Below, piece after piece: positions 1 to 7,102 of a stretch of 13,859 nt of DNA (positions within the stretch are counted from its first letter, which is position 1; each line of letters opens with the position of its first letter). The notes beneath the pieces were generated by a model, which had not been told where the DNA came from, ran no database searches, and saw only the letters and a list, made by a program, of their open reading frames with translations. The translations under genes and the position numbers were made by a program. The stretch lies in assembly GCA_964426945.1 (NCBI GenBank), contig CAYRSS010000082.1, positions 1 to 13,859 of the forward strand, given 5' to 3'. Source of the stretch: CAYRSS01 sp964426945 (GTDB lineage: Bacteria; Planctomycetota; Phycisphaerae; UBA1845).

Positions 1-55
1 CTTCGGCGGTTCGGTGACGACGCTGTCGGCTGACACCGTGGTGACCGTGCCGTAG
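1..55 (+). CDS. 3' end of an off-window gene: C-terminus of a secreted/dockerin-type protein paralogue
   Basis: Only the last 17 codons and a TAG stop (53-55) are inside the window, reading FGGSVTTLSADTVVTVP. This is identical at protein level to the C-terminus of the large minus-strand gene ending at 12042. The DNA matches at 54 of 55 positions; the single difference (position 19) is the third base of a Thr codon. That right-hand gene encodes a beta-helix plus dockerin-repeat surface protein, so this fragment is inferred to end a related protein sharing the same C-terminal module. Homology stops at the stop codon: the downstream sequences of the two copies are unrelated. The rest of the gene, including start and function, cannot be seen. 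Confidence 0.75.
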   Translation, partial: FGGSVTTLSADTVVTVP

Positions 56-123
56 TTCGTGAAGCTTCCCGCGCTACACCATCAGCCTCGCCGCAGCGGG
101 GCTGAACGTCGTGGCTCTGTCCC

Positions 124-145
124 CGCCGCCGAAAGCCCGGCGGCG
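124..145 (+). terminator. Stem-loop downstream of the left-edge gene, possible terminator
   Basis: A perfect 8-bp inverted repeat (CGCCGCCG, loop AAAGCC, CGGCGGCG) lies about 70 bp after the stop at 55 and about 80 bp before the next start. There is no T-run directly after it, so an intrinsic terminator is only suggested by position and stem strength. It could also be a chance GC-rich hairpin. Confidence 0.3.
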
Positions 146-190
146 CGGACGGAGCACATTTCTAAGCTCGCCCCCAGCCGCTTCTTCGCC

Positions 191-219
191 TTGACCGCCT
201 CCCCAGGCCGGACCATCAT
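191..219 (+). promoter_or_regulatory. Candidate sigma70-like promoter of the GspE/PilB gene
   Basis: TTGACC (191-196), a 17-bp spacer and CATCAT (214-219) are followed by six bases and then the ATG at 226. The hexamers match the sigma70 consensus at 5/6 and 4/6 positions. If real, transcription would start on or next to the A of the start codon, giving a leaderless mRNA. This would fit the absence of a purine-rich SD before this gene. Confidence 0.3.
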
Positions 220-225
220 TCGCTC

Positions 226-1902
226 ATGCTTGCCTCCGTCACCACCGAACCGTCACTGGTTTCCCGCCTTCTCCATGAAGGGCACATCAATCTCGGGCGG
301 CTGGCGTCGCTGCGTCTTGAGAGCGAGCTGCTGGGGCTGCCGCTGGTTGAGGTGCTGCTCGTCAATGATCTGATCAGCGAGGCCGACGCGGCGACGGCGT
401 ATGCCGAGGCGTCCGGGCTGCGGTTCCTGGATCTGACGCGGCGGACGCCCAACACCGCGTGGGTACTCACGCTGCCCGAGAACATCGCCCGGCGAAAGCA
501 CGCCATCGTCTTCGGCGAGGTCGGCGGGCAGCTCGTCGTCGCCGTGGCCGATCCGGTGGACCCCAGCGTCCGCTCCGCAGTCGAGGCCTGCTATGACCGG
601 CCGATTCAGTATGTCGTCAGCCCTCGCTACCAGATCATCGAGTCGTGCGACCAGTTCTACGGACAGGCCCGCCAGCGCGGGGCGCGGCTGACCGACAAGG
701 CGCCGGTGTCCTCGGCGATCACCACGGTCTCGGCCACCGGGCTGAACGTCGTCGAACAATTCGACAGCATGATTGACGAAGCGGTCGACCGCCGGGCGAG
801 CGATATTCACATTGAGCCCGAGGTCGATCGTCTGCGCATCCGCTACCGCATCGACGGCCGCATGGTCGAGGCGCGGGCCTATCCGCTGGAAGTCGCGGCC
901 CAGGTCGTCTCCCGGGTGAAGGTGCTGGCCACGCTCGACATCACCGAGCGCCGCCGTCCACAGGACGGGCGCTTCAGCCATCGCAGCTTCGAGCAGGACA
1001 TCGACGTCCGCGTGGCGGTCATCCCCACGGTCCGCGGCGAGCGGGTGACGCTGCGCCTCCTGGCCCAGGACCGCTCGCGCATGACGCTCGAAACGCTGGG
1101 CATGAGCCTCGAAATGCGTCAGACGTTCGAGCGCCTCATCAAGCGCCCGCACGGCATCATCCTCATCACCGGCCCGACCGGCAGCGGCAAGAGCACGACG
1201 CTCTACGCCGGGCTGCAGCTCATCAACTCGATCGACCAGCACATCATCACCATCGAGGACCCGGTCGAGTACGAGATCGGCGGGATCAACCAGGTCGCCG
1301 TCGAGTCGGAGCACGGCGTGTCCTTTGCGGCGGCCCTGCGCAGCATCCTACGTCACGACCCGGACGTGATCATGGTGGGCGAGATCCGCGACGAGGAAAC
1401 CGCCCACCTGGCAATGGAGGCGTCGCTCACCGGCCACCTCGTCTTCGCCACGCTGCACACCAACAGCGCCGCCGGCGCGGTCACGCGCCTGCTGGACATG
1501 GGCTGCGAGCCTTACCTGATGGCCAGCTCGCTGCTGGCGGTCATGGCGCAGCGGCTGGTGCGGAAGATCTGTCCCAACTGCCGCCGCAAGTACGAACCCA
1601 ACCCGGCTGAGCGCAAGCTGATGGGCATCCCGCTCGATCGCGTCGGGGCGACGATCCAGCGCGGGGCGGGTTGCGCGCGCTGCCTGCGCAGCGGCTACTA
1701 CGGGCGCGTGGGTGTGTACGAGCTGATTACCTTCGACGACGGGCTGGCCGAACTGGTGATGAACCGCGCCCCGACCGACCATCTCCACAGGCACGCCGTC
1801 GAGCACGGCGCCATTACCCTGCGCGAGGACGCAATCACCAAGGTCCGCGACGGGCTGACCACGCTGGAAGAGGCGATGCGCGTCACGGTGGAGGACGTGT
1901 AG
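226..1902 (+). CDS. GspE/PilB-family secretion/pilus assembly ATPase
   Basis: A 558-aa hexameric ATPase of the type II secretion/type IV pilus family, which works on the cytoplasmic face of the inner membrane and powers pseudopilus or pilus assembly. Residues about 11-145 form the N-terminal T2SSE_N/MshEN-like region with two helical repeats, but the RLG and Q residues typical of c-di-GMP-binding MshEN domains are not evident. The motor domain has Walker A GPTGSGKST (316-324), an Asp box around ITIEDPVEYE (341-350), Walker B VIMVGEIRDEE (381-391) and a His box HLVFATLHTN (404-413). A zinc-type tetracysteine is present (C449, C452, C483, C486), as in GspE/PilB and unlike the retraction ATPase PilT. 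Length is typical. No platform, pilin or secretin gene is adjacent, so GspE versus PilB cannot be decided. ATG 226 is chosen because homology begins soon after it; no SD is visible. Confidence 0.93.
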   Translation: MLASVTTEPSLVSRLLHEGHINLGRLASLRLESELLGLPLVEVLLVNDLISEADAATAYAEASGLRFLDLTRRTPNTAWVLTLPENIARRKHAIVFGEVGGQLVVAVADPVDPSVRSAVEACYDRPIQYVVSPRYQIIESCDQFYGQARQRGARLTDKAPVSSAITTVSATGLNVVEQFDSMIDEAVDRRASDIHIEPEVDRLRIRYRIDGRMVEARAYPLEVAAQVVSRVKVLATLDITERRRPQDGRFSHRSFEQDIDVRVAVIPTVRGERVTLRLLAQDRSRMTLETLGMSLEMRQTFERLIKRPHGIILITGPTGSGKSTTLYAGLQLINSIDQHIITIEDPVEYEIGGINQVAVESEHGVSFAAALRSILRHDPDVIMVGEIRDEETAHLAMEASLTGHLVFATLHTNSAAGAVTRLLDMGCEPYLMASSLLAVMAQRLVRKICPNCRRKYEPNPAERKLMGIPLDRVGATIQRGAGCARCLRSGYYGRVGVYELITFDDGLAELVMNRAPTDHLHRHAVEHGAITLREDAITKVRDGLTTLEEAMRVTVEDV

Positions 1903-1963
1903 CGGGGGCCTGCCGCGCGCGCAGAGCAGGATATCTCCGATTGTCGACCACGGCGCAGGCGCT

Positions 1964-1982
1964 CACGGGCTGGAAGCCCGTG
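1964..1982. repeat. REP-like extragenic hairpin between convergent genes (TGFQPV type)
   Basis: A perfect 8-bp inverted repeat CACGGGCT / AGCCCGTG with loop GGA lies between the convergent GspE-type gene (ends 1902) and the thiamine-binding gene (ends 2005). A second CCACGGG follows at 1983. On the minus strand the element reads TGFQPV in one frame. From memory, that string is common in spurious small ORFs of planctomycete genomes and marks a dispersed palindromic element. It may also terminate transcription from both sides, but there is no T-run. Confidence 0.55.
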
Positions 1983-2004
1983 CCACGGGGCCGGCCACGG
2001 CGAT

Positions 2005-2301
2005 CTACATCAGCTTCTGCACGCTGGCCACTTTGCTTTCGATCGTCTGACGACGGTCGGTCCGCGTGCCGAGCTTGATGGTGGTGCTGATGCGCGGCGC
2101 GCCCATCCCGTGGACGGCCTCGTGGCATCGGCGCACGGCGGCCATGACCGTGTCCCACTCCCCTTCGATCGTCGTCCCATAGGCGTGCAAGTGCGGGGGG
2201 AACCCGGCGGCACGAAGCACTTCCTGGCACTTGGCGATGTAGGGCGACACCGACACCCCCACCCCCAGCGGCACCACGCACAGGTCGAGAATCACGTTCA
2301 T
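2005..2301 (-). CDS. MTH1187/YqgV family thiamine-binding-fold protein
   Basis: A 98-aa protein of the MTH1187/YqgV family (Pfam Thiamine_BP, a small ferredoxin-like fold proposed to bind thiamine or related ligands). The family pattern is clear: an N-terminal strand with VVPLGVGVSVSPYIA, a central YGTTIEGEWDTVMAAV (residues about 41-56) and a C-terminal ISTTIKLGTRTDR followed by a helix. It covers the whole family length. The ATG at 2301 has a strong SD, AGGGAGG (2308-2314), six bases upstream. The gene lies 96 bp downstream of the sensor kinase on the same strand and could be co-transcribed. It also appears to have its own -10 element and a near-palindrome over the SD. The physiological role of the family is poorly known; ligand binding is family knowledge, not visible here. 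Confidence 0.88.
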   Translation of the reverse strand: MNVILDLCVVPLGVGVSVSPYIAKCQEVLRAAGFPPHLHAYGTTIEGEWDTVMAAVRRCHEAVHGMGAPRISTTIKLGTRTDRRQTIESKVASVQKLM

Positions 2302-2310
2302 AGCAAGCCT

Positions 2311-2340
2311 CCCTGAAGCGAGCTTCGGGGATGTATTGTA
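2311..2340 (-). promoter_or_regulatory. -10 element and near-palindrome upstream of the thiamine-binding-fold gene
   Basis: On the minus strand TACAAT (2335-2340, 5/6 match to TATAAT) precedes a 20-bp near-palindrome, CCCCGAAGCT/CGCTTCAGGG (2311-2330), with one mismatched pair. Its 3' arm overlaps the first four bases of the SD AGGGAGG (2308-2314). No good -35 is seen at 16-18 bp. Predicted transcription would begin inside the palindrome, so it could act as an operator or as a short SD-masking hairpin. Confidence 0.35.
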
Positions 2341-2397
2341 GCGCGCGGCGGGGATCGCACCAGCGAGGAGATTCCGGCGGAACGGCCGTGCGCCTGT

Positions 2398-4734
2398 CTA
2401 CTTCGCCGTGGCCGGTATGGCTTTGCGGCGAACCCGGCCGTCGGCACAGGCGCGGACGACCCGGATCAGCCGGATCCGGTCGATGGGTTTGGCGACATGT
2501 TCGTCGCAACCGGCCGCGATGCACTGGTCCCGCTCGTGCGCCATTGCGTTGGCGGTCAGGGCGATGACCGGGCCTTCGTAACCTTCGTGCCGCAACTGGC
2601 TCGCGGCCGCGTAGCCATCCAGCACCGGCATCTGCATGTCCAGGAGAACGGCGTCAAACGGCTGGGCGTCAGCGGTCGCCTTCCGGACGGCTTCGACGGC
2701 CAGCAGTCCGTTCTCGACCACCGTGACTTCCGCCGCGTGACGTTCCAGGATGTGCCGGATCAGGCGCTGATTGTCCGCGCCGTCCTCCGCCACGAGCACG
2801 CGTACACCGTCAAGGCTGCAGTCAGCGGCCGCCGGTCGTTCCATCGGCTTGTCGGTCGTCACAAGCGTTTCGCTTGCGGGGTCGGAGAGCATTCGCACGC
2901 CGGGGGGCGTCGCCGCGGCGATGGTGATGCGGAAGCACGTGCCTTCGCCCGGTGCAGACCGGATGATTCGCACCGTGCCGCCCAGCAGTTCCGCCAGCCG
3001 CGAGCTGATCGCCAGACCCAGGCCGGTGCCGCCGAAGTTCCTCGTCGTGGAGGCATCGGCCTGCTCGAACGGCCGGAACGCCTGGTTGACCGCTTCGGGG
3101 CGCATTCCGATGCCGGTGTCCTCGATGTCGAACTCCACCTGCGCCCCATGACCGGTAGCGCAGTAGCGGGTAGTCAGCGTGACCGAGCCGGCCGCCGTGA
3201 ACTTGATGGCATTGCCCAGCACGTTGATCAGGATCTGGCGGATGCGCATCGCGTCGCTGATGATGACCTCGGGGATCTCGCCCTGGTAGCGTGCATCGAG
3301 CTTCAGACCCTTGGTCCGCGCCCGTGCTCCGATCAGGGACAGGACGTCGGCGATGAGGGCGCAGATCCGGATCGGTGCCTGTTCGACGGCCAGCTTGCCT
3401 GCTTCGATCTTGGATAGATCGAGGATATCATTGATGATCGCCAGCAGGTGTTCTCCGTTGCGGCGGATGGTCGCGGCCGCGTCGGTCAGCTCGGGCGCAA
3501 CCCTGGAGCCATCGGCCGCTTCGAGGATGAGGTCCGTGAATCCCAGGATGGCGGTCATGGGTGTGCGGATCTCGTGGCTCATGTTCGCAAGGAACTCGCT
3601 CTTGGCGCGGGTGGCGGCCTCGGCCGCCTCGCGAGCGTTGCGCAACTCGGCTTCCATCTGTTTGCGGGCGGTGATATCCGTGTAGATGCCGAGGATTCCC
3701 CAGACATCGCCCGCGGCGTCGCGCAGCGGCACCTTGCTGGTCAGCAGCCAGGCCTGCCCGCCGTCGCCGCGGAGCTGCGGTTCCTCGATGTTGAGCAGCG
3801 CCTCGCCTTTCTCCATCACACGCTGGTCGCACTGGCGGAAGAACTCCGCCTCCTCGCGTTTCCACGGCATGTCGAAATCATTCTTCCCGATGATCTCCAC
3901 TTGCGTTAGTCCGGCATCCGCCGCGAAGGATTCGTTGCATCCGAGATAGGTCGATTGCCGGTCCTTCCAGAAAATGCTGTAGGGGATGTGCGAGATGATC
4001 TGTCGGAGGATCTCGCCCTGCACTCGCAGCTTGTCGGCGGCTTTGTCGAGGCGGTCCAGCAGCGACCCGGAGAATCGGACTGTCATCGTCATCCCAACCA
4101 GCACGACCGCCGCGCTAAGTCCGGCGATGGCCCAGGCCAGTCGCATCAGGGGTTCGCGGACAAGTGCCAGATCCATCCGAACGACGAGGCCGATCTGTGC
4201 TGACGGTACCGGCTCGTACGCTGCGAGCGTCATCCGGCCGTCCTGATCCGGCAGAACCATCGTGCCCGACTCACCGGCCAGGGCCCGGCGCATCGCCTCC
4301 GACCACCCCGGCGCCCGATCCTCCCGCGGTGGGGCGCCAGCCGCGGCAGCGTGCGTGGTCAGATACGCCACAGCGCCCCCCCGCAACTCGGCGATTTCGA
4401 ACTGCCCCTGTGCCGCGTGGCGGTTACGTTGATACGCCGACCGAACCTGTTCAATGGTGAACTCCCGAAGCTTGTGGGGATCACGCTCCTGGGCGTGCGT
4501 GCTATCGAACTCCCGGATGGAATCGATGAATGCGACATGGGACTGCGCGATCGCCCGGAGCTGCCGCGCGAAAGAGTCGCGCACGGCACCGGACCCCAGC
4601 ATGATCGCTCCGGCTGCGGCACCAAACGTTGCGACTGCCAGTGACAGCGCAGTCATCGCCAGGATCTTCCGGCGAACGCCGCGTGATTCTGAATTCTGCT
4701 GGTGCGGCCGAGGTAGCAACGCTTTGTCCGCCAT
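2398..4734 (-). CDS. Membrane-bound hybrid sensor histidine kinase (Cache-like sensor, PAS, HisKA, HATPase, REC)
   Basis: A 778-aa hybrid two-component sensor. Two predicted membrane segments (about 25-47 and 198-220) bracket an extracytoplasmic Cache-like sensor of about 150 residues. A PAS domain follows at about 240-357 (HIPYSIFWKD, GKNDFDMPW, YTDITARKQ). The HisKA domain carries H387 in SHEIRTPM. The ATPase domain shows an N-box around N504-K511, a G1 box DTGIGM (539-544) and a G2 box GGTGLGLAIS (568-577). The C-terminal receiver has the acidic pair E650/D651, phosphoacceptor D699 (LLDMQMP), T727 and K749. No Hpt protein or separate response regulator lies in the window. ATG 4734 is chosen because it starts a short basic N-terminus before TM1. 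The frame stays open far upstream, but that stretch is compositionally unlike protein and overlaps the divergent gene. No clear SD is seen. Confidence 0.92.
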   Translation of the reverse strand: MADKALLPRPHQQNSESRGVRRKILAMTALSLAVATFGAAAGAIMLGSGAVRDSFARQLRAIAQSHVAFIDSIREFDSTHAQERDPHKLREFTIEQVRSAYQRNRHAAQGQFEIAELRGGAVAYLTTHAAAAGAPPREDRAPGWSEAMRRALAGESGTMVLPDQDGRMTLAAYEPVPSAQIGLVVRMDLALVREPLMRLAWAIAGLSAAVVLVGMTMTVRFSGSLLDRLDKAADKLRVQGEILRQIISHIPYSIFWKDRQSTYLGCNESFAADAGLTQVEIIGKNDFDMPWKREEAEFFRQCDQRVMEKGEALLNIEEPQLRGDGGQAWLLTSKVPLRDAAGDVWGILGIYTDITARKQMEAELRNAREAAEAATRAKSEFLANMSHEIRTPMTAILGFTDLILEAADGSRVAPELTDAAATIRRNGEHLLAIINDILDLSKIEAGKLAVEQAPIRICALIADVLSLIGARARTKGLKLDARYQGEIPEVIISDAMRIRQILINVLGNAIKFTAAGSVTLTTRYCATGHGAQVEFDIEDTGIGMRPEAVNQAFRPFEQADASTTRNFGGTGLGLAISSRLAELLGGTVRIIRSAPGEGTCFRITIAAATPPGVRMLSDPASETLVTTDKPMERPAAADCSLDGVRVLVAEDGADNQRLIRHILERHAAEVTVVENGLLAVEAVRKATADAQPFDAVLLDMQMPVLDGYAAASQLRHEGYEGPVIALTANAMAHERDQCIAAGCDEHVAKPIDRIRLIRVVRACADGRVRRKAIPATAK

Positions 4735-5061
4735 GCGTACGCGCGACTGCCGATCGAGTGGGCGCCCCCGCGCTCGATACCGCGGTACCTGAGAATGTGT
4801 CGAAGCGGCGTCAGGGCTCCGCGGCCGTCGGATGCTCTCGGCTTGTCGCCTCGCACCCGCGCCGTCCAGACGCAATGAGTACATCGACGCTTCCGCCGCT
4901 CCGCCCGACGCAGCACGGGCCGCAAGTGCAGGGCTTTCACCCCTGGTTGATGTGAACCGTGGCCAGGCGTCCGATAAGTTCCGTCGGAGTGCCCAATCGG
5001 CTGTTTCCTGCGGCGGCAGATCCCGAGCCGGAGCGACGCGCGAGCGGGTCCCCGCGTCGGC

Positions 5062-5090
5062 TTGTTCGCTCCTGGCCGATGTCATATAAG
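5062..5090 (+). promoter_or_regulatory. Sigma70-like promoter of the arylsulfotransferase-like gene
   Basis: TTGTTC (5062-5067), a 17-bp spacer and TATAAG (5085-5090) match the sigma70 consensus at 3/6 (the invariant TTG) and 5/6 positions. An AT-rich -10 stands out in this GC-rich region. The start site would be near 5097, giving a leader of about 25 nt with an SD before ATG 5122. Confidence 0.45.
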
Positions 5091-5108
5091 CGATGGCTGA
5101 GATCGCTT
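5088..5108 (+). promoter_or_regulatory. Candidate operator: 7-bp inverted repeat over the -10/start site
   Basis: A perfect inverted repeat AAGCGAT-N7-ATCGCTT overlaps the end of the -10 box and spans the predicted transcription start of the gene at 5122. Its placement is typical of a repressor operator. In the mRNA only the right arm and spacer would be present, so it is more likely a DNA-level site than an RNA hairpin. No regulator gene can be assigned. Confidence 0.4.
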
Positions 5109-5121
5109 GGCGGAGATGGGC

Positions 5122-6471
5122 ATGCGTCTGATGATCGACTCTGTGTCGCGGGGGGACTGGGGCCGCGGGGCTTCGCGCCGAGGCTCTACGGCTGCGTTCA
5201 TCGCCAGGCTCGCACTGCTCGGCGGCCTGACGCTCGGCACAACCGGCGGATGCCGCCGCGACGGCGATCCGGCCGCTGCGCATAACGCAACCTCTCGCCC
5301 CGCCCCGGCGATGGTCTCCGATCCCGCCGCACCCCGCACTACGAGCGGCGGCGAGCTCGATCGACTTCGTTCGATGGGCTACCTCGGCTTCGGCGACGAG
5401 CCCGAGGGCGAGGGCGACATGGGCGTCGTCCATATCGACCGTGACCGCTCCTACGCCGGTTACAGCATCTACACAACCCGGAACCTGTGCCGGGCGGACC
5501 TGATCGACTGGGAAGGCCGGATCATCAACACCTGGCAGATGCCCGAAGGCGGCTACGTCGAGCGCAGCGTCCTGCTGCCCAACGGCGACCTGCTGGCCAT
5601 CGGGGCCAACCGCGCGCTCACCGAGCGCTACCTCATGCGGCAGACGTGGGACGGCAAGATCGTCTGGAAGCGCGACCTGCTGCTGCACCACGACATCACC
5701 CCCGCTCCCGGCGGCGGGTTCGCAGCCCTGGCGCTGACCTTCCGGCGGCTGGGGGCCGTGTCACCGATCGCTGAAACGCGTGACGACCTCATCCTCCACC
5801 TCACTGACGACGGCCAGGCGGGCGAGGAGTTCTCGCTCTACGACATGTGCGCCGCCCGGCCGGAGCTGTTCCCGCTGCGGTTCGTGGCGCCCGACCAGAA
5901 GTACGACCGGTTCGTCGTCGACGTGTTTCACTCCAACTCGCTCTTCTTCATGAGCGGCACCGGCCTCGCCGAGCGCGATCCGATCTACGGTCCGGACAAC
6001 GTCCTCGTCTCGATCCGTCACCAGGACCGGGTGGCCGTGTTCGATCTGAAGAAACGCGAAGTGGTATGGGCGTGGGGTGACGGCGAGATCATCGGCCCGC
6101 ACGACGCGAGCGTGCTGCCCAGCGGCCGCATCATGCTCTTTGACAACGGTCTGGGTCGCGGCTGGTCGCGCGTGATCGAGGTGGACCCGCTCACGCGCAA
6201 GATCGAGTGGGAGTACAAGGCCGACCCGCCGGAGGCGTTCTACACGGCGAGCCGCGGCTCGTGTCAGCGGCTGCCCAACGGCAACACGCTCATCAGCGAG
6301 TCCGACCGCGGCCGTTCGTTTGAAGTCACCCCTGAAGGCGAGATCGTGTGGGAGTTCCGCAACCCCCACCTGGACGCCCGCGGCCGGAGGGCGACGATGG
6401 TCCGCCTCTACCGCGTCGATCCGGCGATCGTCGAGAAGTTCATCACCCCCGCCGCAGCCCCCGTCCCCTGA
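5122..6471 (+). CDS. Arylsulfotransferase (ASST)-like secreted beta-propeller protein
   Basis: A 449-aa protein with a basic N-terminus, a hydrophobic segment (about 26-40) and a Cys at 44 in TTGGC, suggesting export and perhaps lipidation, although the lipobox is not canonical. The rest resembles the arylsulfotransferase/PQQ-like beta-propeller family. It has repeated blade motifs such as WDGKIVWKRDL, KREVVWAWGDGE and GEIVWEF, and family signatures LHHDITPAPGGGF, DVFHSNS, PHDASVLPSGRIMLFDNG and QRLPNGNTLI. ASST enzymes move sulfate between phenols through a histidine. His residues are present at about 189/190, 270 and 327, but the position just before QRLPNGNTLI has SRGS with no His, so catalysis is uncertain. 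ATG 5122 is chosen for its SD GGAG (5112-5115), six bases upstream; TTG 5107, ATG 5116 and ATG 5131 are alternatives. It is divergent from the sensor kinase and convergent with acpS. Confidence 0.75.
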   Translation: MRLMIDSVSRGDWGRGASRRGSTAAFIARLALLGGLTLGTTGGCRRDGDPAAAHNATSRPAPAMVSDPAAPRTTSGGELDRLRSMGYLGFGDEPEGEGDMGVVHIDRDRSYAGYSIYTTRNLCRADLIDWEGRIINTWQMPEGGYVERSVLLPNGDLLAIGANRALTERYLMRQTWDGKIVWKRDLLLHHDITPAPGGGFAALALTFRRLGAVSPIAETRDDLILHLTDDGQAGEEFSLYDMCAARPELFPLRFVAPDQKYDRFVVDVFHSNSLFFMSGTGLAERDPIYGPDNVLVSIRHQDRVAVFDLKKREVVWAWGDGEIIGPHDASVLPSGRIMLFDNGLGRGWSRVIEVDPLTRKIEWEYKADPPEAFYTASRGSCQRLPNGNTLISESDRGRSFEVTPEGEIVWEFRNPHLDARGRRATMVRLYRVDPAIVEKFITPAAAPVP

Positions 6472-6502
6472 TCGCATCGCCCCCGTACCGAACGTTGCGA
6501 TC
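6470..6502. terminator. Inverted repeat between convergent genes, weak terminator candidate
   Basis: GATCGCA (6470-6476) and TGCGATC (6496-6502) form a perfect 7-bp inverted repeat in the 42-bp gap between the two convergent stops. The 19-nt loop and the lack of a T-run make an intrinsic terminator doubtful. Confidence 0.22.
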
Positions 6503-6513
6503 CCGCGCGCCGG

Positions 6514-6897
6514 CTAGTCATCCACGCCGAGGGCCGACGCCGCGGCCTGCGTTCGTGTGTGCGTGATCGAGAGCAGCACGCGCCGGATGCCGAGCTTGTC
6601 AGCCAGCCGGGCTGTCTCGCCGCGGAGCGTGACCACCGGCTTGCCCATCGCGTCCGGCAGCACTTCCATATCACCCCAGGCGATTTCGCCGCGCCAGCCT
6701 GTTCCGATGACCTTGAGGATCGCTTCCTTGGCGGCGAACCGGCCGGCGACAAAGGGGACGGGATCGGCGAAGCGCGCCGCCGAGGCCCGCTCGTCCGGCG
6801 TGAGGACGCGCTCGAGGAAGCGCTCCTCGTGCCGCTCAAGCACATGGCGGATGCGATCGAGTTCCACCAGGTCGATGCCGTGTCCGATGATGGGCAT
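6514..6897 (-). CDS. acpS: Holo-[acyl-carrier-protein] synthase (4'-phosphopantetheinyl transferase AcpS)
   Basis: A 127-aa protein of the usual AcpS length. The family transfers 4'-phosphopantetheine from CoA to a Ser on acyl carrier protein, activating fatty-acid synthesis in the cytoplasm. The N-terminal signature IIGHGIDLVELDRI carries the Mg-binding Asp (D9). FLERVLTPDE follows, then FVAGRFAAKEAILKVIGTG with the conserved KE pair (K57, E58). SITHTRTQAAASA near the end is the usual C-terminal strand. ATG 6897 is the only start that gives the canonical N-terminus; upstream codons in frame are unrelated. No SD is seen, but a -10-like TATCCT lies six bases before the ATG. No fatty-acid genes are adjacent. 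Confidence 0.95.
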   Translation of the reverse strand: MPIIGHGIDLVELDRIRHVLERHEERFLERVLTPDERASAARFADPVPFVAGRFAAKEAILKVIGTGWRGEIAWGDMEVLPDAMGKPVVTLRGETARLADKLGIRRVLLSITHTRTQAAASALGVDD

Positions 6898-6903
6898 CGC
6901 CCG

Positions 6904-6932
6904 AGGATACCGCTGCGGCCCGCGGCCTCCAA
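6904..6932 (-). promoter_or_regulatory. Candidate promoter of acpS, implying a leaderless transcript
   Basis: On the minus strand TTGGAG (6927-6932), a 17-bp spacer and TATCCT (6904-6909) are followed by six bases and the ATG. The matches to consensus are 3/6 and 4/6, so this is tentative. The spacing would place the start site at the A of the start codon, which agrees with the missing SD. Confidence 0.28.
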
Positions 6933-7102
6933 GCGGTCGCCCGCGCGGTGTCGCGGCGCGCCACGGTCTTGTATCGGTGACGATGCGGATACGCCGGCGA
7001 CTGGCGGGGCGGGGGTGGCATGGTCGATGATCGGCGCGGCGGCCACACGCCGGAGCCCGGCCGCCTCGTGAACCACCCTCTCCTCCGGCCGGAGACGTCG
7101 TC

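Larger units (their letters stand above)
4735..5121. other. 387-bp divergent intergenic region between sensor kinase and arylsulfotransferase-like gene
   Basis: No convincing gene is present. Open frames exist on both strands but have no recognisable domain or start signal; the long minus frame is an extension of the kinase frame. The right end holds the promoter, palindrome and SD of the gene at 5122. I could not identify a convincing promoter for the kinase; it must lie somewhere in this stretch if the kinase starts at 4734. Confidence 0.6.

Noticed and set aside
253..1314. Long minus-strand open frame opposite the GspE/PilB gene
   Set aside because: It lies fully within a clearly conserved ATPase gene and its translation is Asp/Arg/Val-rich without domain signals; a codon-bias shadow in GC-rich DNA.
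4735..5691. Minus-strand frame continuing open for 319 codons upstream of the chosen kinase start
   Set aside because: The sequence is Arg/Ala/Pro-rich with no recognisable domain, it overlaps the N-terminal half of the divergent arylsulfotransferase-like gene, and the kinase has a natural short N-terminus before TM1 at 4734.
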